DNA of 12,486 nucleotides from positions 1 to 12,486 of the forward strand of contig NZ_CAJUBK010000060.1 of the NCBI RefSeq assembly GCF_910584465.1, given 5' to 3'. Made by a program: the position numbers and the translations under genes. A model generated the notes under the pieces. It was not told the origin of the DNA. It saw only the letters and a list, made by a program, of their open reading frames with translations, and ran no database searches. Shown piece after piece: positions 7,634 through 12,486 of this stretch (position 1 is its first letter; each line of letters starts with the position of its first letter). The DNA is from an uncultured Oscillibacter sp. GTDB taxonomy: Bacteria > Bacillota > Clostridia > Oscillospirales > Oscillospiraceae.

Positions 7634-9054
7634 TCAGTCCCTCCTTGTCCGATGGATTGCTCCAGGATGCTGTTCATGCTCAGCGCCTTCGTGACGGCGG
7701 CGGAGTCGTTCTTGTACGTGATCTGCAGACCTTCGCGGACGAGTTTGCGGTAACAATCCCGGATGAACGCCAGATCCTGCTCATCCGCTTCCACGTTATA
7801 GTCGAAGCTCAAAGAGACGAACCGCAGCCCCAGACCTTTGACCACCCGCAGATACGCGTCGAATTCATCGGGATCGTCGTTGATCCCCTTGACGATGAGA
7901 TACTTCGCGACGATGAACCTTCCCCCAAAGACGTCCTCTTCGATATACCGCCGGACGTTATCGACCGCTTTATCGAACGCGTCGATCTGCTTGATCTTCC
8001 GGTAAGTCTCCCGGGTCCCGGCATCCAGGGACCAGATCACATAGACCTTCCCCTGGCGGAGCAAACCTGCCAGCTCCTCCTCGTAGACGAGGAGGCAGGA
8101 ATTGATCTTGTAGACCAGCGGCGTCGATCCGGCTTCCTCCAAGACCTTGAGGGCCGTCCCGACCTTCCGGCCGTGTTCGCGCTCCGATACGTCGATCGCG
8201 CAGGTGAGATCGTCGTCCACCCTGCCCAGCGCCAGGACCGAAGCCGCGAACTTCGAGAAGTCCTCCAGCGGCCTGAGCGAAACGGGCTTGGACCTTTTGG
8301 CGCCGCCCTCCACACAGCAGTAGACGCAGTGCGACAGGCAGTCCGCGCAGGTCTCCTGGTAGAACGCCACGGACTTATAATGCCTTGGATATCCGCGGCT
8401 GACGATGTACTGCTCCTTGTTCATCACGCAGTCCCGGCAGCACTCGATCTCTCCGCGCTCGAACTCCTCGAAGGACCGGTCCAGGATCTGCCCGACGTCC
8501 TCGTAACGGCCGTCCCCGCACGGGAACCGTGTGGACGCCGTCTGCGGCTTGAACGAATCCTTGTTGCAGTGAGCGATCGAATGGGGCCCATCCTCCCGTC
8601 CCTGCACCAGCAGGAGGCGGTTGTAAAAATACAAGCAGGTCCGCCTCCTCTCCACCGGCACGTAGTTCACGATGTCCTCCGGCCGGACGCCCTCCTCCAG
8701 CAGATCACCGATGATCGTATACTTGAAATCATCGGAGCAGATGAAATACTGGAGGCGGCCGAACCGCTCCCGCGCGTCCGCGAAGGGCATGACCGGGACG
8801 CCGAACTCCGCCGTCCCCCGCTTCCGCTCATCGTTGTCGATGATGACGGCGGGCAAGACGCCGTAGAACTCCTCCAGGCAGCAGAGCATATGGGAGGCCA
8901 GTATGCCGTAGCAATACAGCGCCACCGGCTCGCCGCTTTCGATCTTACCGGCCAGGAGCGCCTTGACGTCCCTCGTCTGCAGTGTGTCTTCCTGGGGAGC
9001 ATCTCCCCAGGAACGGCCCCCAGCGGGGGCCGTCGCGGTCTTCCGCTCTTCCAT
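7630..9054 (-). CDS. long radical SAM protein with N-terminal Rossmann-like module and CRxC motif (paralogue 2)
   Basis: The reading frame is open to 9135, but the ATG at 9054 has AGGAGG at exactly eight bases and matches the start of the previous gene within the repeat, giving 474 residues. The first 20 or so residues come from the repeat. Residues about 44-133 are the Rossmann-like module (ALYCYG, IIDNDERKRGTAEFGVPV) and lead into YVPVERRRTC. CCRDC at 205-209 precedes the cluster motif C239-x3-C243-x2-C246, with extra cysteines at 236 and 247. SLDAGTRETYRKIK and KGINDDPDEFD follow. The GGE position reads DVSE (288-291), so the usual two glycines are absent. Its reaction is unknown. The TGA overlaps the next ATG as ATGA (7633-7630), indicating coupled translation with its closest-looking paralogue downstream. 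Confidence 0.85.
   Translation of the reverse strand: MEERKTATAPAGGRSWGDAPQEDTLQTRDVKALLAGKIESGEPVALYCYGILASHMLCCLEEFYGVLPAVIIDNDERKRGTAEFGVPVMPFADARERFGRLQYFICSDDFKYTIIGDLLEEGVRPEDIVNYVPVERRRTCLYFYNRLLLVQGREDGPHSIAHCNKDSFKPQTASTRFPCGDGRYEDVGQILDRSFEEFERGEIECCRDCVMNKEQYIVSRGYPRHYKSVAFYQETCADCLSHCVYCCVEGGAKRSKPVSLRPLEDFSKFAASVLALGRVDDDLTCAIDVSEREHGRKVGTALKVLEEAGSTPLVYKINSCLLVYEEELAGLLRQGKVYVIWSLDAGTRETYRKIKQIDAFDKAVDNVRRYIEEDVFGGRFIVAKYLIVKGINDDPDEFDAYLRVVKGLGLRFVSLSFDYNVEADEQDLAFIRDCYRKLVREGLQITYKNDSAAVTKALSMNSILEQSIGQGGTE
8990..9046 (-). promoter_or_regulatory. three consecutive hairpins just inside the coding start, copy 2
   Basis: Reading the mRNA from the AUG, a 4-bp GCGG/CCGC stem with an AAGA loop (9035-9046) is followed by a 9-bp stem with a 3-base loop (9013-9033: ACGGCCCCC, loop, GGGGGCCGT). 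A perfect 10-bp stem with a 3-base loop comes last (8990-9012: TCCTGGGGAG, loop ATG, CTCCCCAGGA). The first begins eight bases after the AUG. A role in translational control or mRNA stability is inferred from position only. There is no T-run, so they are not terminators. Confidence 0.55.
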
Positions 9055-9086
9055 CCTTACGTCCTCCTCTCGTGCTCCGCCGCGCC
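8990..9086 (-). repeat. 97-bp gene-start repeat, copy 2 (ribosome binding site, start codon and three hairpins)
   Basis: This copy aligns without gaps to 10464-10560 at an offset of 1474 bases, with 88 of 97 positions identical by hand alignment. It holds AGGAGG (9063-9068), the ATG at 9054-9052 and the first 20 or so codons of the radical SAM gene, and ends exactly at the outer edge of its last hairpin. Its upstream half lies in the otherwise non-coding gap after the previous stop. The genes carrying it are far less alike outside the repeat. Confidence 0.9.
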
Positions 9087-9106
9087 GGCGGGGCCCTGCT
9101 CTCTCT

Positions 9107-10528
9107 TCACGCCCCTTCCAGGGAGCGGATCTCACGGCAGAGCCGCTTCGCCACCGCGGCGTCCCCGCTTTTCCAAAACGCGTCGGGCAGTGCGGCCTGC
9201 ATCCCCTCCCGCTCCAGCAGGGCCATGAACCTGGCCGCCGCGTAGAGCGCCTCGCGGACGTGCATCCTGTCCCCGTCCCTGGACAGGCCGAACTCCATGC
9301 TCAATATCAGTTCCTTGAGGCCCAGGCTCTCCATGAGGGCGATCGTCCCCTCATAGTCCGCCTGGGAATCGTTCCAGCCGGGCAAGACGATGTATTTCAG
9401 CTTCACCGTCCCATACTGCGCGTACTTCTTGAGGTTCTCCCGGACGACGTCGAATCGGTTGAAGCCCTTCACCTTGATATAGGTCTCGGGCGTCCCCGCG
9501 TCCAGGTCGCACTGCAGGTAAGAGGCTTTGCCCAGAGACAGGATATCGGCGATCGCCTGGTCGTAAAGGAAGCAGTTCGAGAAAAGCTCCAGCCGCAGCT
9601 CCGGTGACCAGGCCAGCGCACGCTTGGCCGCCTCATAGATCTCCTCTTTATAGGGGTTGATGGTGATCTCTCCCCCCGCGAATTGGACGATGCTCCGCTT
9701 ATCCAGCACCCCTTCCCGCTGGAACCGCTCCAAGGCGTAAAGGATCGCGGCATAACGCTCCTCCACCGACGCGCCGGTCTTCCTGCGGGGGACCGTACAC
9801 GCGTCGCAGCAGTACACGCAGTCCGCATTGCAGAAGGCATGGTCGCTGACGACGAACTCCTTGATCGTCCAGCCGTCCTCCTCAGGCTCCTGCGTCAAGA
9901 AGCTGCAGCCCCTGCAGTAAAGCGGCACCCGGCCCCGCTTCGACTCCTCCATGTAATACGCACGCTTCTCCAGGAAGCGGTCGATGCTCTCTTCGAGCGG
10001 CTGCCCGTCCAGGAACCACTCGCATAAGAACGCGTCGACGACGCCCGTCTTGCAGCATTTCGACAACGCGGCCGGGAAAAACTGGAGATACCCGTCCAGC
10101 TGCCTGCAATGGCTCTCCTCAGACGGCGCCGTCAGCCATGTCCAGGCGTTCAGATCGAAGATCCTGTCCCCGGCATACCCCAGCTCCATCAGATCCCGCC
10201 GGACCTGCCGGTAGACCGGCCGGTCCGCGATCGTCACGATCACGATGACGTCCGTCCCATAGGTGTCCAGCGCCGCCTGCTTGGAGAGGATGGGGATCTG
10301 CCTGCCGGCGAAGGCCACGCTCCCTTTTTTGTTCGCATCGATCACGCCGGCAAGATCGATGCCGCAGGCCGCCATATACGGCGCCACGCTCTGGAACGCG
10401 CCGCCGCAGCCATAGCACAGCACGGGACCGTGTGTCAGGAGGTCCTCCGTCCTCAATATAGTCTCATGGGGAGGAGCTCCCCATGAACGGCCCCCAGCGG
10501 GGGCCGCCGCGGTCTTCCGCTCCTCCAT
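9107..10528 (-). CDS. long radical SAM protein with N-terminal Rossmann-like module and CRxC motif (paralogue 1)
   Basis: The 473-residue protein has four parts. Residues 1-22 are encoded by the 97-bp repeat. Residues about 34-127 are the Rossmann-like module (VLCYGCGGAF, GVIDANKKGS, VIVIVTI). A linker follows with CRGC at 205-208. The radical SAM core has C233-x3-C237-x2-C240, extra cysteines at 241 and 244, an intact GGE at 285-287 and the signature DLDAGTPETYIKVKG. A GWND element follows, as in its paralogues (NDNE or NDDP). No C-terminal SPASM cysteine set is seen. It presumably does SAM-radical chemistry on an intermediate of this pathway; the reaction is unknown. AGGAGG eight bases before the ATG decides the start. 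Of the four long paralogues it has the most orthodox GGE and the most divergent Rossmann module. A 52-base gap containing the second repeat copy follows. Confidence 0.85.
   Translation of the reverse strand: MEERKTAAAPAGGRSWGAPPHETILRTEDLLTHGPVLCYGCGGAFQSVAPYMAACGIDLAGVIDANKKGSVAFAGRQIPILSKQAALDTYGTDVIVIVTIADRPVYRQVRRDLMELGYAGDRIFDLNAWTWLTAPSEESHCRQLDGYLQFFPAALSKCCKTGVVDAFLCEWFLDGQPLEESIDRFLEKRAYYMEESKRGRVPLYCRGCSFLTQEPEEDGWTIKEFVVSDHAFCNADCVYCCDACTVPRRKTGASVEERYAAILYALERFQREGVLDKRSIVQFAGGEITINPYKEEIYEAAKRALAWSPELRLELFSNCFLYDQAIADILSLGKASYLQCDLDAGTPETYIKVKGFNRFDVVRENLKKYAQYGTVKLKYIVLPGWNDSQADYEGTIALMESLGLKELILSMEFGLSRDGDRMHVREALYAAARFMALLEREGMQAALPDAFWKSGDAAVAKRLCREIRSLEGA
10464..10520 (-). 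promoter_or_regulatory. three consecutive hairpins just inside the coding start, copy 1
   Basis: The same three stems occur here: 10509-10520 (4 bp), 10488-10506 (8 bp, the outermost pair of the other copy being lost) and 10464-10486 (10 bp, TCATGGGGAG, loop CTC, CTCCCCATGA). The 10-bp stem differs from the other copy by a C-G to A-T pair exchange, and its other two differences are in the loop, so pairing is fully kept. Confidence 0.55.
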
Positions 10529-10560
10529 CCCTACGTCCTCCTCTCCTGCTCCGCCGCACC
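10464..10560 (-). repeat. 97-bp gene-start repeat, copy 1 (ribosome binding site, start codon and three hairpins)
   Basis: This is the counterpart of 8990-9086. Here the upstream half is coding: it supplies the last eight or nine codons and the stop of the short radical SAM gene. AGGAGG (10537-10542) lies within those codons, eight bases from the ATG at 10528. The nine differences from the other copy fall in the hairpin loop (2), a compensating stem pair (2) and five single sites. Confidence 0.9.
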
Positions 10561-11334
10561 GAACCGCTCGGCCGAGTCCCCGCTCTTCCAGGTGCAGTAG
10601 TGGCAGGATTTCCGGGGATAGTCATAGAACCGCCGGATGAGCGCCCGCTTCTCCTCCAGGCTGGAGCCGTCGTGGAGGTCCACATAGTCCCCCCGGTTGG
10701 GCACGCACACGCCCAGCTCCGACAAGAACAAGGAGTTGGAACAGCGGTGCAGCTTCCCCCGGAAGACGTGCATGTTCTCCAGCCGCACCTGGGCGCAGCG
10801 GGCGGCCTGTTCCGTCACATAGTCGTCCGGCTCCAGCAGGTCCCGGCAGGGCGTGTTGTCGATCCAGCCGCCGAAATGCTGGCTCTCCGGATCGCCGTAG
10901 TAGCGTTTGAGGACGTACTCGATCCCGTTCTCCTCGCAGATCCTCACGAAGGCGTCCTTCGCCTTGGACAGCCCGCCATAGTCGCTGATCATCACCTTCA
11001 GCTTCCCCCCGTAGGACAGCAGGCTCTCCAGTTCCCGGTCCGTGGGCAGGAGCGTAGCGTTGGTCTCGACGATCAGCCGGTCGAACTGGGCGGAGTACTT
11101 CCCGCAGTATCCGAACACCTCGTCCAGGTGCTTGTGGGTGAAGATCTCGCCGCCCACGAACTGGAGCCACTCGATGTGGCCGAAGAGGGCGAACAGCGCG
11201 TCGATGTCCGCCTCGAGCTCCTCCACAGTGGCACAGGGCGGATGCTCGAAGGCGGGCATATGGTTGGAACAGAGCCTGCACCGCAGCGTGCAGACGAAGG
11301 TGGGCACGATGGACATCCGTTTCGTTTTCAGCAT
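10531..11334 (-). CDS. short radical SAM/SPASM-like protein
   Basis: This 267-residue protein has the radical SAM cluster motif C15-x3-C19-x2-C22 and the SAM-contacting GGE at 61-63. It should bind a 4Fe-4S cluster, cleave SAM and start radical chemistry on an unknown substrate. Further cysteines at 180, 198, 210, 244 and 247 (SCHYCTW near the end) resemble a SPASM or Twitch auxiliary-cluster region. It is clearly paralogous to the protein at 5451-6326: both have the first cysteine at residue 15, a DYG-x-LS type segment near 118-124 and HFGGW-[IV]-D near 152-159. An AAGGAG ten bases before the ATG supports the start. The last eight codons (AAEQERRT) fall inside the 97-bp repeat that also carries the next gene's ribosome binding site. 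The next start lies only two bases after its stop. Substrate and product cannot be inferred. Confidence 0.85.
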   Translation of the reverse strand: MLKTKRMSIVPTFVCTLRCRLCSNHMPAFEHPPCATVEELEADIDALFALFGHIEWLQFVGGEIFTHKHLDEVFGYCGKYSAQFDRLIVETNATLLPTDRELESLLSYGGKLKVMISDYGGLSKAKDAFVRICEENGIEYVLKRYYGDPESQHFGGWIDNTPCRDLLEPDDYVTEQAARCAQVRLENMHVFRGKLHRCSNSLFLSELGVCVPNRGDYVDLHDGSSLEEKRALIRRFYDYPRKSCHYCTWKSGDSAERFGAAEQERRT

Positions 11335-11355
11335 ATCGGCTAAGCTCCTTATCGA

Positions 11356-12339
11356 TCAGACCGCGTACAGCACGGTCTCCGTGTGGGTGATGGAATAATG
11401 CCGCAGGTACAGCTTATAATCCGGGCGGCAGTCCAGGATGAACTCCGGGATCTCCCATATATCCTCCGGCTTGTGGTAGACGCAGACGGCCAGCTTGGGC
11501 CGCTGCTCCCGGACGATCCGCTCCGCGCCCCGCAGGGCCGCCAGCTCGGAGCCCTCGATGTCCATCTTGATAAACGTCACCGGCCGGTCCCCCAGCAGAC
11601 CGTCCAGCCTCCGCACCTCGATCCGGGTGTCCCCATGCTCGGACACGCTGGCGCTGCCGGCATCTGCCGCGCTGCTGTCGAAGTACAGCGTCCCGTCCCG
11701 GTCATAGGCCCCATAGGGGAACAGCTCCGCCTGGGGATAGCCCTGCAGCCGTCCCTCCGTCACCTCGAACTGCTTGGGGTTCGGCTCCAGGACATAGGCG
11801 CGGCTCCCCTCGAAGCGGTCCAGGAAGTACCGCGTGGTCTCCCCGTCCAGGGCCCCTACGTCCACGAAATGCTCGTCCCGCAGGTCGAGCTGCGGCAGAT
11901 CGAAATACTGCAGGCCGAAATACCCGAACACGTACCGCAGTCCATAGCGGTCCAGCTCCGCCGCGATCTCCCGACGGAGCGCTTCCTTCCCCACGGTGAC
12001 GACGATCAGGTACTCTTTGCAGTCGGGCAAGCTCAGGAAGTCTCCTAATGAGATGACAGGGAGCCCTTCGAAGGTACCGGTCTTGTACTTATCGATCACG
12101 AAGGACGCGTCCCGGCCATACCGGACGAGCCAGCCGCCCCCCGCGCCCGCGCCATAATAGCAGACCTTCGAAGCGCCCAGCGCTCCGCCGGCGGGAGAGC
12201 TCTCACAGACCAGCTTCGCGATCTCCTCCCTCTCTCCCAGCAGCGAGTAGAGCAGCCGGTGCCGGTAGATCCTCTTGGACGTCTCGTCCCCCAGCGCGTC
12301 ATAGATCCTCCGCAGTCCCTCCGGTCTTGGCAGCGTCAT
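11356..12339 (-). CDS. FkbM-family SAM-dependent methyltransferase with N-terminal Rossmann-like module
   Basis: The predicted protein has 327 residues. Residues about 157-327 match the FkbM methyltransferase family: SAM motif VDVGALDGETT (159-169), VLEPNPKQF (193-201), IKMDIEGSELAALRGA (267-282) and KLAVCVYHKPEDIWEIPEF (292-310). Family members usually O-methylate sugars or other small hydroxylated substrates in the cytoplasm; the acceptor here is unknown. Residues about 57-148 form a separate Rossmann-like unit (YYGAGAGGGW, then VIDKYKTGTFEGLPVIS, then LIVVTVG) of the kind that recurs in six other proteins of this window. An in-frame ATG seven codons earlier (12360) has its AAGGG almost touching the codon. 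The ATG at 12339 has GGAGAGG eight bases upstream and overlaps the previous stop as ATGA, so it is preferred. Twenty-one bases separate its stop from the next gene. Confidence 0.9.
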   Translation of the reverse strand: MTLPRPEGLRRIYDALGDETSKRIYRHRLLYSLLGEREEIAKLVCESSPAGGALGASKVCYYGAGAGGGWLVRYGRDASFVIDKYKTGTFEGLPVISLGDFLSLPDCKEYLIVVTVGKEALRREIAAELDRYGLRYVFGYFGLQYFDLPQLDLRDEHFVDVGALDGETTRYFLDRFEGSRAYVLEPNPKQFEVTEGRLQGYPQAELFPYGAYDRDGTLYFDSSAADAGSASVSEHGDTRIEVRRLDGLLGDRPVTFIKMDIEGSELAALRGAERIVREQRPKLAVCVYHKPEDIWEIPEFILDCRPDYKLYLRHYSITHTETVLYAV

Positions 12340-12486
12340 GGCACATACCTCTCCATCCATCCCTTTTCAAACTCCAAGATCTCGGGAGCGCTGAGGAAGT
12401 CCTCCCGGTGGGTCCGGAGCTCCTGCTTCAAGGCCGCGAGCTGCCTGTCACAGCCCGGGATGCGCAGGCGGGAGATCTTCTCCACC
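12336..12486 (-). CDS. 3' end of an unidentified gene (partial)
   Basis: The minus strand is open from the window edge (first full codon at 12485) to a TGA at 12338-12336 and gives the last 49 residues of a protein, ending GWMERYVP. The fragment is charged and looks helical (LAALKQELRTHREDFLSAPE), with no membrane segment and one cysteine. It has no motif I recognise. Its stop overlaps the ATG of the next gene as ATGA, the usual mark of translational coupling within an operon, so it very probably belongs to the same pathway. The frame is trusted because of this overlap and because the ribosome binding site of the next gene lies inside it. It could be the tail of a glycosyltransferase or another radical SAM protein, but nothing visible decides this. 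Confidence 0.7.
   Translation of the reverse strand, partial: VEKISRLRIPGCDRQLAALKQELRTHREDFLSAPEILEFEKGWMERYVP

Noticed and set aside
8990..9046. GC-rich hairpins considered as a rho-independent terminator or attenuator
   Set aside because: They lie inside coding sequence after the start codon, no T-run follows, and the frame continues through them; a role in translation or mobility fits better.
9055..9135. A 27-codon longer start for the radical SAM gene at 7630-9054
   Set aside because: It would overlap the upstream gene, has no Shine-Dalgarno and encodes an Arg/Gly-rich stretch, whereas ATG 9054 has AGGAGG at the same spacing as the matching start at 10528.
7630..10528. Idea that the tandem long radical SAM genes are a very recent whole-gene duplication
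   Set aside because: Outside the 97-bp repeat the proteins share only scattered motifs and differ in the GGE position and in linker lengths, so the gene duplication is old and only the start region is recent.
8990..10560. The two repeat copies considered as a CRISPR array or transposon ends
   Set aside because: Only two copies, 1.4 kb apart and in the same orientation, with intact genes and no transposase between them; they are not short regularly spaced repeats.

Overview
The window is a single dense gene run. Every supportable gene lies on the minus strand and is read from high to low coordinates, with gaps of only 2 to 52 bases or 4-base ATGA/GTGA overlaps, so it looks like the interior of one long operon. 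Both ends are cut: the 3' end of an unidentified gene enters at 12486, and the operon probably continues past position 1. I see no promoter, rho-independent terminator, tRNA, rRNA, CRISPR array, transposase or integrase. There is no gene-free stretch longer than about 80 bases.

Organism: nothing here is a phylogenetic marker. The G+C content is high, Shine-Dalgarno sites are strong (AGGAGG type), and the region is packed with oxygen-sensitive 4Fe-4S enzymes. That suggests a strict anaerobe, perhaps a G+C-rich gut or rumen Bacillota (Clostridia or Negativicutes). This is inference, not identification.

Layout in order of transcription: tail of an unknown gene (12336-12485); FkbM-type methyltransferase (11356-12339); short radical SAM/SPASM-like protein (10531-11334); three long radical SAM proteins in tandem (9107-10528, 7630-9054, 6341-7633); a second short radical SAM protein (5451-6326); polysaccharide pyruvyl transferase-family protein (4114-5454); aldo/keto reductase-ferredoxin fusion (2575-4065); family 2 glycosyltransferase (1349-2572); and a fourth long radical SAM protein (77-1345).

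Together the set resembles the modification part of a surface-polysaccharide or glycoconjugate locus (glycosyltransferase, pyruvyl transferase family, FkbM methyltransferase), with an unusual load of six radical SAM enzymes and one iron-sulfur aldo/keto reductase. No precursor peptide, transporter, flippase or polymerase is present, so the substrate cannot be read from the window.

Three things stand out. (1) Seven of the ten complete proteins carry what looks like the same small Rossmann-like module, at the N-terminus of the radical SAM and FkbM proteins and at the C-terminus of the pyruvyl transferase and aldo/keto reductase. (2) The four long radical SAM proteins share a CRxC-type motif 25-30 residues before the CxxxCxxC cluster motif and lack an obvious C-terminal SPASM cysteine set; two of them also lack the GGE motif. 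(3) Two tandem radical SAM genes begin inside a 97-bp, 91%-identical repeat that carries the ribosome binding site, the start codon and three consecutive hairpins. One hairpin shows a compensatory base-pair change between the copies.
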